From: Thioglobus_C sp964448305
GTDB taxonomy: Bacteria; Pseudomonadota; Gammaproteobacteria; PS1; Pseudothioglobaceae
DNA length: 64,000 bases
NCBI GenBank assembly: GCA_964448305.1
Contig: CAYUWB010000002.1
Coordinates: 1-64,000, forward strand
Direction: 5' to 3'
A program made the position numbers and the translations under genes. Shown in pieces: positions 17,172-25,365 of the stretch (position 1 is its first letter; each line of letters begins with the position of its first letter). The notes under the pieces are model-generated. The model had not been told where the DNA came from, made no database searches, and was given only the letters and a program-made list of their open reading frames with translations.

Positions 17172-18122
17172 ATGAAAAAACTAACACTACTATTAACACT
17201 GGCATTTTCAACAATAACAAACGCTTGGGTCGTTAATGGCGTTGATTATAAGTTTGAACAACTCAACTCTCAAGTTTATGCAATACATGGTCCGCTTGAT
17301 GGGCCTAGTGTAGAAAACTATGGATTTATCAATAATCCGGCATTTATAGAATCTGATAATGGCCTTATACTCATTGACCCTGGTAGCTCTAAATTTGTTG
17401 GTGACAACATTCTTGATGAAATCAAAACGGTTAGCTCAAAGCCGATTATTGCTGTTATCAATACCCATGTTCATGGTGATCATTGGCTTGGAAACCACGC
17501 CATTAAAGACAAATATCCAAATGCAAAATTCTACGCTCACATGAATATGATTAGAGAGGCAGAATACGGCGAAGCTGAACGATGGACAGTTTTTTACAAT
17601 GAGCTAACTGCTGGAAAATCTGCAGCAACCATAGCAGTTATTCCAGGCTATTCTATCACTCATGAAGATGTGCTTAATATTGATGGCCAAACATTGGTTA
17701 TCCATTCACCAGTACCTTCGGCACACTCATCATCAGACATCATGATAGAGCACAAAAACTCCAAAACACTATTCACAGGCGATAATTCGCTTCATCACAG
17801 AATGGGTCGATTTGATGGCTCATCCAACATGATTGATAACATCAAAATTCTTAATTATGCAAAATCCCTTGATGTAGAAACTATTGTGCTTGGCCATGGA
17901 CAATCAGGCAGTATTGAAACAGCAATTGACCCATATCTAAACTATCTTCTGGTTATTAAGCAAGAGGCAGAAAAAGGCTATGAAGAAGACTTAGCTGACT
18001 ATGAAATAAAGCCAATCGCCATTAAACAGCTCAAAGATTATGTCAGCTGGCATGGTTTTGAAGACCAAGTTGGCGTACACATCAACAAGATGTTGCTAGA
18101 AATTGAAGCGCTAGACTTCTAA
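17172..18122 (+). CDS. Secreted metallo-beta-lactamase-fold hydrolase
   Basis: A 316-aa protein with a clear signal peptide (MKKLTLLLTLAFSTITNA, cleavage likely after residue 18), so it acts in the periplasm. The metal-binding motif THVHGDHWLG lies near residue 98 (HxHxDH), and later His and Asp ligands fit PSAHSSSD near residue 182, TGDNS near residue 203 and LGHGQ near residue 241. The family includes lactamases, glyoxalase II-like enzymes and SoxH-type proteins of sulfur oxidisers. Nothing here fixes the substrate. A purine-rich ribosome-binding site (gggagaggga) precedes the ATG. Confidence 0.85.
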   Translation: MKKLTLLLTLAFSTITNAWVVNGVDYKFEQLNSQVYAIHGPLDGPSVENYGFINNPAFIESDNGLILIDPGSSKFVGDNILDEIKTVSSKPIIAVINTHVHGDHWLGNHAIKDKYPNAKFYAHMNMIREAEYGEAERWTVFYNELTAGKSAATIAVIPGYSITHEDVLNIDGQTLVIHSPVPSAHSSSDIMIEHKNSKTLFTGDNSLHHRMGRFDGSSNMIDNIKILNYAKSLDVETIVLGHGQSGSIETAIDPYLNYLLVIKQEAEKGYEEDLADYEIKPIAIKQLKDYVSWHGFEDQVGVHINKMLLEIEALDF

Positions 18123-18183
18123 CAATACCTATTCTCTTAATGAGATTTTTGCAATCTAAAATCTAAGCGGAACTTTTATTGCA

Positions 18184-18951
18184 TTACTGATTGGACTGGA
18201 TAGCGTCTAACACACCATCCCAAAGTGCAAGCCTTGCTTGCACCGCTAATTCTGTAGCAATTAAAGCCTCATCTTCTGTCGTTTGATCATGGCACAGACT
18301 GTTAAGTAATTTTAACGACAAAGGTGCGTGAAAATCTTCATCAAGATGCACGTGTCGATTTAAATAATAATGAAAAATAGGCGCTTGCTGTTCATCCACT
18401 TGAATGCGAGACAAGATCGACCGAAACATAGATGGAATAATGTGCTCTCTACCCAAAGCCAAAGCCGCCGCTACTTGATGCGGTTTGTTGTCTTCAATAA
18501 ACTTAAACGTTGTCGTTGTAAATTTAGCAGAAGGTTTTGGAATAAAGTCAGATTTAAGGGCGGCATTAATATCTTCATTAGTCACAACTTGAATAAATCT
18601 CTCAATGTCGCTTGTATTTGCGCCCACTTCTTTCATTGCTGTTTGGTAAAGCTCGAAATGAGAAATAAAACCTGTTTTGTTAATTGTAGTATCGCACTCT
18701 TCTTCAAGTACTAACTCATTAATAAAACGACGAATACTGGCATCTTTTGTTGGCAGCCAAGGGTATTGAGTTGGCGCAACGGTTGATTGCAAATACTTAA
18801 TCAGCGACATAAAATCCCAAACCGAATAAACATGATGCTGCATAAAACACTGCAGATCTCGCTGTGTTTTTATCGCCTCATAAATTGGATGTGACGCTAA
18901 TTGCTCAGAAAAATTGGCAATTGCATCTTTGGAAATATTGGACAATGTCAA
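18184..18951 (-). CDS. DUF3050 protein (heme oxygenase-like fold)
   Basis: A 255-aa soluble protein whose N-terminal half (LASHPIYEAIKTQRDLQCFM, then HHVYSVWDFMSLIKYLQ) matches the DUF3050 family, which is related to heme-oxygenase-like all-helical di-metal or heme proteins. Conserved His and Glu residues occur in MQHHVYSVWDF near residue 38, LVLEEECD near residue 91 and HVHLDEDFHAPL near residue 208, consistent with a metal site. No function is established. It stands alone, convergent with the secreted hydrolase gene, and a 322-nt non-coding region lies upstream. Confidence 0.75.
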   Translation of the reverse strand: MTLSNISKDAIANFSEQLASHPIYEAIKTQRDLQCFMQHHVYSVWDFMSLIKYLQSTVAPTQYPWLPTKDASIRRFINELVLEEECDTTINKTGFISHFELYQTAMKEVGANTSDIERFIQVVTNEDINAALKSDFIPKPSAKFTTTTFKFIEDNKPHQVAAALALGREHIIPSMFRSILSRIQVDEQQAPIFHYYLNRHVHLDEDFHAPLSLKLLNSLCHDQTTEDEALIATELAVQARLALWDGVLDAIQSNQ

Positions 18952-19273
18952 TCAACAGTAAATAATAATTAAGTATTTTAATTGGCTAACAAGCCCATTA
19001 GACTGAATTATTTCAAGGATTTAACATTCATTTCAATTATTTCCGAAATTTTCATTTATCGTCATAGGCAAGGCCTATGAAGCAATCAGAAAAGTGATTT
19101 TTATTGGTTTTTGAGATGAAAACAGCTGTTTTTATTGAGATTTAGCCCTTATATGGCTACATTTTTAAGGGTTTTAGGTGTTTTTTACACCATTTCTATT
19201 ATTTCCGAAATTTCTAACAGGTAAGATAAGCAAATGTAGCGTAGCAAATTTTTGACAAACTTGAGGAATAAGC
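18952..19273. repeat. Non-coding region carrying intergenic repeat copy 2
   Basis: No gene is visible in these 322 nt. Positions 19036-19051 and 19198-19213 are the same 16-mer (ATTATTTCCGAAATTT) in direct orientation, 162 nt apart. Between them are three hairpins: CATAGGC/GCCTATG (19063-19079), TAGCC/GGCTA (within about 19142-19159) and GGTGT/ACACC (19177-19191). A perfect palindrome AAAACAGCTGTTTT lies at 19119-19132. The motif order ATTTCCGA, AT-rich spacer, ATAGGCAAGGCC, CATTTTTAAGGG repeats that of the prs upstream region in opposite orientation. It may be a small non-autonomous element or a conserved regulatory block. Confidence 0.5.
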
Positions 19274-19543
19274 ATGAATTTTAAGAGCATGACCAAACAA
19301 CAGCTTAAAGACCATGGCGAAACCATCGGTGTTAAGCTTAATCTTAAACACAAGAAAGATGAGCTAATCGCGCAACTTAACGAAGCGGGCGAACAAAAAG
19401 CTGAACAGAGCCCTAATCCCGCGCCAACAGAACAGATAGCCTCTTCAACCGCATCAGTCACACCATCTCAATCAGATTTTGATATTAAAAAATATTTATG
19501 GCCAATTGTAATTGTACTGGCATTGTTAATTTGGCTGGTTTAA
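19274..19543 (+). CDS. Small SAP/HeH-like protein with C-terminal membrane anchor
   Basis: An 89-aa protein in three parts. Residues 1-38 form a helix-extended-helix pattern (MTKQQLKDHGETIGVKLNLK, then KKDELIAQL) like SAP/HeH or Rho-N nucleic-acid-binding motifs. Residues 40-70 are a Pro/Ser/Thr-rich linker. Residues 72-89 end in KKYLW plus a single hydrophobic helix that runs to the C-terminus, so it looks tail-anchored with its head in the cytoplasm. A good ribosome-binding site (gagga) precedes the ATG. Binding of nucleic acid is inference. I do not recognise a named family. Confidence 0.75.
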   Translation: MNFKSMTKQQLKDHGETIGVKLNLKHKKDELIAQLNEAGEQKAEQSPNPAPTEQIASSTASVTPSQSDFDIKKYLWPIVIVLALLIWLV

Positions 19544-19568
19544 AGGACGTCCATTTAACTTAAAATCT

Positions 19569-19710
19569 ACCCTTATTTCACAGGTGAGAATTTTTATTCC
19601 TATTGAGGCTTAAGAAGATTTACAAGCCGGGAGCTTACACCCCAAGGGTACTTCCTTTGGGCGCATTAGTAAGTGACCAATTGGAAATTTTTGATAACGA
19701 AAATAGGGGT
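19569..19710. other. Structured non-coding locus, possible small RNA
   Basis: Between two convergent genes, 142 nt fold into a closed multi-hairpin shape. The outer stem is ACCCTTATTTC 19569-19579 with GAAAATAGGGGT 19699-19710. Inside it are GGCTT/AAGCC (19607-19611, 19624-19628) and CTTAC/GTAAG (19634-19638, 19669-19673), the latter enclosing CCCAAGG/CCTTTGGG (19641-19661). No T-run terminator follows either strand. It does not show the conserved bubble sequences of 6S RNA or the SRP RNA core. Strand and function are unknown. Confidence 0.35.
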
Positions 19711-19715
19711 GAAAA

Positions 19716-19964
19716 TTAACCCTGTGAATCGAAAAAGCCTTCCATGTGTAATTCGGTCAACTCATTAAACCCGCCAATATGCTTACCATCAATGGTAATT
19801 TGTGGCACCATACGTGCGCCATCAGTTACCTTAGAAAACTCCACCATGTGAGCACGATCTTCGTCGATGTATTTTTGCTCAAATGACAAATTCCATTTAG
19901 TTAAAAGCTCTTTAGTTTTAACGCAAATGGGGCAGGTGTGGGTTGAGTAAACGACGATTTTCAT
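19716..19964 (-). CDS. grxC: Glutaredoxin
   Basis: An 82-aa thiol-disulfide oxidoreductase using glutathione. The active site is CPIC (residues 12-15), and the glutathione-binding features MVPQITIDGKHIGGFNEL follow near residue 52. A dithiol CPxC centre separates it from monothiol Grx4-type proteins. The ATG at 19964, two nt after the leuB stop, is preferred to a TTG slightly upstream. It is probably translated from the leuB transcript. The symbol is by resemblance to small class I glutaredoxins. Confidence 0.88.
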   Translation of the reverse strand: MKIVVYSTHTCPICVKTKELLTKWNLSFEQKYIDEDRAHMVEFSKVTDGARMVPQITIDGKHIGGFNELTELHMEGFFDSQG

Positions 19965-19966
19965 GA

Positions 19967-21040
19967 TCAACCCTGTAAAGCCTTAACAACTAAATCACCC
20001 ATTTGATTCGTGCCGATAACTGTGTCACCATCGCTGGCAATGTCTTGGGTGCGATAACCCTGATCAAGTACGGTGTTGACTGCTGAATCAATCTTGTCAG
20101 CAAGTGCCACTTGGTCTAGCGAATAACGCAACATCATTGAAACCGACAAAATCGTTGCGAGTGGATTGGCCAAATCTTGGCCAGCAATATCTGGTGCAGA
20201 ACCATGAATTGGCTCATACATGCCAAAGCCGTCTTTATTAAGTGACGCACTTGGAAGCATGCCAATAGAGCCGGTGAGCATGGCTGCACAATCAGACAAT
20301 ACATCACCAAACAAATTAGACGTTACCATCACATCAAATTGCTTTGGTGCTTTAACCAATTGCATCGCTGCATTGTCCACATACATGTGAGAAAGCTCAA
20401 CATCTGGGTAGTCTTTAGCAACCTCTTCCATGACGTCACGCCATAATTCACACACTTCTAACACATTGGCTTTATCGACCGAACACACACGCTTATCACG
20501 TTTTTGTGCAATTTGGAATGCGCTATGGCCAATACGACGAATTTCTGATTCAAAGTAAGTGGCAGTATTAAAACCATATCTTTGTCCATCACGCTCTTCT
20601 ACGCCACGTGGTTCACCAAAATAAATGCCAGCAACCAATTCACGAACAATCATTAAGTCTAATCCAGAAACAACGTCTTCTTTTAGTGTTGAAGCGCTAG
20701 CCAATTGTGGATACAAAATCGCAGGGCGAAGATTTGAGAATAAATCCATCTCAGCACGTAAGCCTAACAGGCCGCGCTCAGGACGCAGATCACGCTCTAA
20801 TGCTTCCCACTGATAACCACCCACTGCCCCTAATAAAATAGAATCACAATCATGTGCCGCATCTAGCGTTACTTGAGGTAGTGGCGATCCAGTTTCATCA
20901 TAAGCTGTGCCGCCAACCAAACCATGAACTAATTCCATGCCTAAATCGGCATTTTCATTCAAATAATCGATGACTTTAAGTGCTTGAGCGACAATTTCTT
21001 GTCCGATGCCATCACCTGGCAGTATTAATACTTTTGACAT
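19967..21040 (-). CDS. leuB: 3-isopropylmalate dehydrogenase
   Basis: Leucine pathway enzyme that oxidises and decarboxylates 3-isopropylmalate with NAD+. Motifs include ILPGDGIGQEI near the N-terminus, LLGAVGG near residue 69, LRPERGLLGLR near residue 86 with the substrate arginines, DNAAMQLV near residue 222, NLFGDVLSDCAAML near residue 242 and EPIHGSAPDIAGQ near residue 276. The length of 357 aa is normal. leuC and leuD are not in the window; a glutaredoxin gene follows directly. Confidence 0.96.
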   Translation of the reverse strand: MSKVLILPGDGIGQEIVAQALKVIDYLNENADLGMELVHGLVGGTAYDETGSPLPQVTLDAAHDCDSILLGAVGGYQWEALERDLRPERGLLGLRAEMDLFSNLRPAILYPQLASASTLKEDVVSGLDLMIVRELVAGIYFGEPRGVEERDGQRYGFNTATYFESEIRRIGHSAFQIAQKRDKRVCSVDKANVLEVCELWRDVMEEVAKDYPDVELSHMYVDNAAMQLVKAPKQFDVMVTSNLFGDVLSDCAAMLTGSIGMLPSASLNKDGFGMYEPIHGSAPDIAGQDLANPLATILSVSMMLRYSLDQVALADKIDSAVNTVLDQGYRTQDIASDGDTVIGTNQMGDLVVKALQG

Positions 21041-21145
21041 TTTTCTGTTCGTTTTAAAAATTAACCTCGTATTTTACTAGAGGCACTCTACGAGAAATAT
21101 TTTTTCCTTAACGGAGGAAATCCTTGTTTTCCTTCGTTAACTGAA

Positions 21146-21316
21146 TTAGATTTCAACCATTTCAAACTGGTCCTTAGTCGCACCACAATCAGGACAGACC
21201 CAATCCTCTGGCACATCTTCCCATTTAGTTTTTGGCTCAATGCCATCTTTTGGCGAACCTAAGTATTCATCATAAACCCAGTCGCAAACAATACATCTTA
21301 ATTTTTTAAACGCCAT
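21146..21316 (-). CDS. Rubredoxin
   Basis: A 56-aa one-iron electron carrier. The two iron-binding knuckles are CIVCDWVY (Cys 8 and 11) and CPDCGA (Cys 41 and 44), separated by the typical acidic, aromatic-rich loop. Two adjacent ATGs exist (21319 and 21316); the second has the better distance from the GGAGAGA ribosome-binding site. It lies downstream of ahpC, with a terminator hairpin between them. No rubredoxin reductase or alkane hydroxylase is nearby, so an electron-donor role to the peroxiredoxin is possible but inferred. Confidence 0.95.
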   Translation of the reverse strand: MAFKKLRCIVCDWVYDEYLGSPKDGIEPKTKWEDVPEDWVCPDCGATKDQFEMVEI

Positions 21317-21332
21317 CATTCTCTCCAATCTT

Positions 21333-21368
21333 TAAAAATAAAAAAAGGGGAGTAAAACACCCCCCTTT
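21333..21368 (-). terminator. Rho-independent terminator after ahpC
   Basis: On the minus strand, AAAGGGG (21368-21362) pairs with CCCCTTT (21350-21344) around an 11-nt loop, followed by a long T-run. It would stop ahpC transcripts before the rubredoxin gene, or pass only part of them. Confidence 0.8.
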
Positions 21369-21385
21369 ATCAAACCGATAATTAA

Positions 21386-21985
21386 TTACAAATTATCAGC
21401 GTTTTTCGCTAAGTACTCGGCCACACCATCTGGTGTATCTTTCATGCCTTCATCGCCTTTATTCCAACCTGCAGGGCAAACTTCGCCGTGTGTTGTATGG
21501 AAATCTAGTGCATCAACCATACGTAACATTTCATCAACGTTTCTTCCTAATGGTAAATCGTTAACCACTTGATGACGAACATCAAAGTTTTCATCGATCA
21601 AGAACGATGCGCGTAGTGCAACGCCATCTGGATGAACAACACCGTATGATTCCATAATCGCATGATTAACATCAGCTACTAATGGGAAATCAACTGCACC
21701 TAAGCCACCATCATTCACTGCTGTATTTCTCCAAGCATTGTGAGTAAATTGTGAGTCAATCGAAACACCAACAACTTCAACGCCCTTCTCGGCAAATTGA
21801 GCTACTCTATGATGGTGAGCTAAAATTTCTGATGGACAAACAAAAGTAAAATCAAGTGGGTAAAAGAACAACATAATCTTCTTACCTTTAAGGCTAGACA
21901 ATGTGAATTCATCAACGATCGTGCCATCTGCCAATACGGCTGCTGCTGTAAAATCCAGTGCTTGTTGTGTTACTAAAACGCTCAT
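21386..21985 (-). CDS. ahpC: Peroxiredoxin, AhpC type (2-Cys)
   Basis: Thiol peroxidase reducing hydrogen peroxide and organic peroxides. The peroxidatic Cys is in DFTFVCPSEI near residue 51, the resolving Cys in GEVCPAGW near residue 170, and the conserved Arg falls in the central region. The 199 aa and the C-terminal EYLAKNADNL extension fit typical 2-Cys Prx of the Prx1/AhpC group. No ahpF is next to it; instead a rubredoxin gene follows after a terminator. Expression probably starts from its own promoter, as cysS is divergent. Confidence 0.92.
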   Translation of the reverse strand: MSVLVTQQALDFTAAAVLADGTIVDEFTLSSLKGKKIMLFFYPLDFTFVCPSEILAHHHRVAQFAEKGVEVVGVSIDSQFTHNAWRNTAVNDGGLGAVDFPLVADVNHAIMESYGVVHPDGVALRASFLIDENFDVRHQVVNDLPLGRNVDEMLRMVDALDFHTTHGEVCPAGWNKGDEGMKDTPDGVAEYLAKNADNL

Positions 21986-22098
21986 ACTTTCTCCAAATAA
22001 ATAATAAAAACCGACTAATTATACAACGGCATTTATACTCAATACCTATAAAAAATAAGGGTTTGTCTAACTGGCTCTATTTAGATTAAAATAACGCC

Positions 22099-23487
22099 AT
22101 GCTTAAAATATACAACACACTTAGCAAACAAAAAGAAGTCTTTCACCCAATCGACCCTAACAAAGTAGGGATGTACGTTTGTGGCATGACGGTGTATGAC
22201 TATTGTCACATGGGTCACGCGCGCGTGTTGGTAATGTTTGATGTGATTACTCGCCACTTAAGACGCCATTTTCCTAATGTGGAATACGTACGCAATATCA
22301 CCGACATTGATGACAAGATCATTGCCCGAGCTGTTGAAAACAAAGAAGATATTTATAGTTTAACCAGCCGCTTTGTTGAAGCTATGCATGAAGACGAACG
22401 TGCACTTGGTATTTTGCCACCCGATGTAGAACCGCGCGCAACCGATGCCATTGATCAAATGTTTTATATGATTGAAACCTTGATTGAAAAAGGCATTGCT
22501 TACCAAGGCAAGAATGGCGATGTCTATTATTCAGTGCGTGACTTTGAAGGCTATGGCAAGCTTTCAGGCAAAAATCTAGACGAACTTGAAGCAGGAGCAA
22601 GAGTTGATGTCGAATCTGATAAGAAAGATCCGCTTGATTTTGTCTTATGGAAAATGGCCAAACCAAATGAGCCGAGTTGGTCATCACCTTGGGGTGAGGG
22701 TCGTCCAGGCTGGCACATTGAATGTTCGGCTATGTCAACACACCATTTGGGCAATCATTTTGATATTCATGGTGGTGGCATGGATTTGACTTTTCCACAT
22801 CATGAAAATGAAATTGCACAATCTGAAGGTGCGCACGGCTGTACGTTCGTCAACACCTGGATGCATGTTGGTTTTGTTAATATTAACAACGAAAAAATGA
22901 GTAAATCACTCAATAACTTTTTTACCATTCGTGGTGTATTAGAAAGTTACGATGGCGAAACGTTGCGTTACTTTATTATGAGCTCGCACTATCGCTCACC
23001 GCTGAACTTTAGTGATGACAATCTCAATAACGCTAAAGCATCATTAACTCGGCTTTACACAGCAATGCGCGGATTGAATGCTTCTGATGCAGCCATGGAT
23101 GAAGTGTCGCAACGATTTGATTTTGAAAAACGCTTTAACGCGGCACTAGACGATGACTTTAACACTCCAATTGCACTAAGTGTTTTGTTTGAGCTAGCTA
23201 AATTGGTTAATTCTGAACGTGAAAAAGACATCGACCAAGCTAATGCCTTAGCTCAACTACTGATTAAACTCGGTGGTTATATCGGTATATTACAAACTAA
23301 TGCTGATGAATTTTTAACGCAAGGCGTTGATTTATCTAATGAAGATATTGATGCAAAAATCAAACAACGCAATGAAGCAAGAGATAACAAAGACTTTGCC
23401 TTATCTGATCAAATCCGCGATGAACTAACCGAACTTGGTATTATCTTAGAGGACAGTGCAAATGGCACAAGCTGGCGTCGAGGATAA
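22099..23487 (+). CDS. cysS: Cysteinyl-tRNA synthetase
   Basis: Class I aminoacyl-tRNA synthetase charging tRNA-Cys. The HIGH-like motif is CHMGHARV near residue 35 and the KMSKS loop is KMSKSLNNFF near residue 266. Zinc ligands fit the Cys in MYVCGMTVYDY, the CSAMS motif near residue 209 and the HHENEIAQSE segment near residue 234. The length of 462 aa is standard. The last codons overlap the start of the HAD hydrolase gene by 26 nt. Confidence 0.97.
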   Translation: MLKIYNTLSKQKEVFHPIDPNKVGMYVCGMTVYDYCHMGHARVLVMFDVITRHLRRHFPNVEYVRNITDIDDKIIARAVENKEDIYSLTSRFVEAMHEDERALGILPPDVEPRATDAIDQMFYMIETLIEKGIAYQGKNGDVYYSVRDFEGYGKLSGKNLDELEAGARVDVESDKKDPLDFVLWKMAKPNEPSWSSPWGEGRPGWHIECSAMSTHHLGNHFDIHGGGMDLTFPHHENEIAQSEGAHGCTFVNTWMHVGFVNINNEKMSKSLNNFFTIRGVLESYDGETLRYFIMSSHYRSPLNFSDDNLNNAKASLTRLYTAMRGLNASDAAMDEVSQRFDFEKRFNAALDDDFNTPIALSVLFELAKLVNSEREKDIDQANALAQLLIKLGGYIGILQTNADEFLTQGVDLSNEDIDAKIKQRNEARDNKDFALSDQIRDELTELGIILEDSANGTSWRRG

Positions 23488-24151
23488 AGTCGACTGGTCA
23501 CAAATTGATACCGTTCTACTTGATATGGACGGCACACTACTCGATCTTAATTTTGATTTACACTTTTGGATGGAGTACATGCCATTGGTGTTTGCCAATA
23601 AGCACAACCTGACACACAAACAGGCCAAAGACAAAATCTACCCCATCCTTCGCGCAGAAGAAGGTAAGTTGCATTGGTATTGCTTGGATTATTGGCAAAA
23701 AATCTTTGAATTAGACATTGCCAAACTTAAAGAAGATGTGGCTCATTTAATTCAGGTTCATCCATTTGTCCTAGATTTTTTAGAACAAGCCAGGCAACAC
23801 AACAAACGCATTTATTTAGTGACTAACGCCCATCGAAAAACCATTCAACTAAAAATGCGTGTAACTAATTTAGAAAACTACTTCGACGATATCATTACGT
23901 CGCACGATTATGGTATCGCCAAAGAAGATCAGGGATTTTGGCATAAATTGGATGAGTCTATTAACTTGGATAAATCAAGAAGTGTGTTCTTTGATGATTC
24001 AGTTCGTGTGCTTCAATCAGCCAAAAAATTTGGCATTGGAGCTGTTGTTGCTATTAGCAAGCCTAGCTCTAAAATTGAAACCAAACTGGTAGAAGGATTT
24101 ATCAATATAGAGACTTTCGAGCACGCTTTACCAATAAAGCCACATGCATAA
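23462..24151 (+). CDS. yrfG: HAD-family GMP/IMP nucleotidase (YrfG-like)
   Basis: HAD hydrolase with motif I DMDGTLLDLNFD near residue 20, motif II VTNAHRK near residue 120, a motif III lysine in GIAKED near residue 151 and motif IV FFDDSVRVL near residue 175. The sequence around motif I (LLDLNFDLHFW) is characteristic of YrfG, a purine nucleotidase in E. coli. The ATG at 23462 is preferred over a GTG 6 nt earlier because of its distance from the AGAGGA site. It overlaps cysS by 26 nt and ends at a strong terminator. Confidence 0.85.
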   Translation: MAQAGVEDKVDWSQIDTVLLDMDGTLLDLNFDLHFWMEYMPLVFANKHNLTHKQAKDKIYPILRAEEGKLHWYCLDYWQKIFELDIAKLKEDVAHLIQVHPFVLDFLEQARQHNKRIYLVTNAHRKTIQLKMRVTNLENYFDDIITSHDYGIAKEDQGFWHKLDESINLDKSRSVFFDDSVRVLQSAKKFGIGAVVAISKPSSKIETKLVEGFINIETFEHALPIKPHA

Positions 24152-24152
24152 A

Positions 24153-24175
24153 AAACCCGCTATAAAAGCGGGTTT
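24153..24175. terminator. Bidirectional rho-independent terminator
   Basis: AAACCCGC 24153-24160 pairs with GCGGGTTT 24168-24175 around a 7-nt loop, with A and T runs on both sides. It separates the convergent yrfG and SCP2-protein genes. Confidence 0.8.
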
Positions 24176-24199
24176 CGTCTAGACTTAATTGCTTAGTGA

Positions 24200-24604
24200 T
24201 TATTCACCACCAATTGCACCCATTAAAGCAAAACTTTTTACAAACGGATTAGCCATTCTAGGGTCTTTGATCATGGCGGCAAAATCGCCTTTTTCAAATT
24301 TTAATTTACCCATCGTAACCGCCATACCCATAGATGCCATGCCTAGAGGCTTGTCTAACCACTTCATCCAGTTTTTCTTATCTGCGCGCATGTCCCAATC
24401 AGCATCTTCGCCATTGTAGTCGCCTGCACGAACACACTCACCATTCTCAACAATAAAAATACCTGTTGGTGTGCCGTCACCTTTAAAACCACAGGCAATG
24501 GTTGAAGAAAATTCAATTTCTGCTAATTTTCCACGTACTTCGTCTGAGCCATTCCAAGCGTCTTTTAATTGATTCATCCATTCATCTGAAAATAATACTG
24601 CCAT
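24200..24604 (-). CDS. SCP2 sterol-binding domain protein
   Basis: A 134-aa single-domain protein with the SCP2 fold pattern: an N-terminal helix (FSDEWMNQLKDAWN), beta strands including GIFIVENGECV, then DADWDMRADKKNWMKW and a C-terminal hydrophobic helix. Bacterial SCP2 proteins bind lipids or act as accessory domains; the ligand is unknown. It has no signal peptide and is monocistronic, convergent to yrfG. The 237 nt upstream hold a hairpin (GTTCG/CGAAC near 24678-24692) and a repeat remnant around 24753-24783. Confidence 0.8.
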   Translation of the reverse strand: MAVLFSDEWMNQLKDAWNGSDEVRGKLAEIEFSSTIACGFKGDGTPTGIFIVENGECVRAGDYNGEDADWDMRADKKNWMKWLDKPLGMASMGMAVTMGKLKFEKGDFAAMIKDPRMANPFVKSFALMGAIGGE

Positions 24605-24752
24605 GTTAATCTCCTAATTTATTATCTTTTTAATAAGCTCATTTTTTGTAATGAACTTATTTTTTCTCCTCAAGTTTGTTCGCAGAACGAACGCACATAT
24701 TATGCCCATTAAAGCCGACAATATTGCACTGTTTTATTAAGAAAATACCGAC

Positions 24753-24783
24753 TATTTTTATTGATACTATAAACAGCTGTTTT
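24753..24783. repeat. Possible remnant of intergenic repeat (copy 3)
   Basis: TTTTTATTG followed after 7 nt by the palindrome AAACAGCTGTTTT (24771-24783). The same two blocks occur in copy 2 near 19098-19132 with a 13-nt spacing. The rest of the 24605-24841 gap shows only AT-rich sequence and a TATAAT at 24807-24812 that could serve the next gene. Confidence 0.3.
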
Positions 24784-24841
24784 AACAAGAAAAATAAACT
24801 TTTAAGTATAATTACAAACTTTATTTTTATTTAAATTCATT

Positions 24842-25318
24842 GTGCCAAAACTCTGTATATTGTCGGATTCTCATGGATTTATCCACCCTGAGATTATTCA
24901 GATTGCCAATCAATGTGATATCGCTATTCATGCGGGCGATATTATCGATGAAGCCACACTGGTCCAATTAAAACCCAAACAAAAACTCGTTGCTATTAAG
25001 GGCAATAATGATGATCATATTGCTTCGCTTAGCAAGGTTGAATTTCTTGAATTTCCGAGTGGAAAAATTGCCATTGAACATGGTCATTTACATGGCCACC
25101 ATAAACCATCGCACGAGTCACTAAGAGCGACTTATCCAGATGCTAAGATTATCATCTATGGACATACTCACAAACAAGTGATTGATAAAGAATCAACCCC
25201 TTGGGTAATCAACCCTGGTGCATCGGGTGAAATCCGCAACCATGGTGGCGCTAAATGTTTAGTACTTGAAGTAAGCAATACTCAAGAGTGGAGAATTACA
25301 CCTTATATCTTTAACTGA
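24842..25318 (+). CDS. YfcE/MJ0936-type metallophosphoesterase
   Basis: A 158-aa phosphodiesterase of the calcineurin-like superfamily. The dimetal motifs are present: DSHG at residues 9-12, GDII near residue 33, KGNNDD near residue 56 (GNxD/H), EHGHLHG near residue 79 and YGHTHKQ near residue 103. E. coli YfcE hydrolyses artificial phosphodiesters; the natural substrate is unknown. The start is a GTG at 24842, placing PKLCILSDSHG at the N-terminus as expected. A TATAAT at 24807-24812 is a likely -10 element. Confidence 0.88.
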   Translation: MPKLCILSDSHGFIHPEIIQIANQCDIAIHAGDIIDEATLVQLKPKQKLVAIKGNNDDHIASLSKVEFLEFPSGKIAIEHGHLHGHHKPSHESLRATYPDAKIIIYGHTHKQVIDKESTPWVINPGASGEIRNHGGAKCLVLEVSNTQEWRITPYIFN

Positions 25319-25365
25319 ATAACCTTTAAAGCAATAAATCAAGCTATACAATCACCAAAAAGTTT

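Noticed and set aside
18370..18714. 114-aa plus-strand open frame inside the DUF3050 gene
   Set aside because: Fully antisense to a gene with better family support; basic, low-complexity and without motif or ribosome-binding site.
19569..19710. 6S RNA or SRP RNA
   Set aside because: The outer stem suggested 6S, but the conserved central-bubble sequences and usual neighbours are absent, as is the SRP RNA core.
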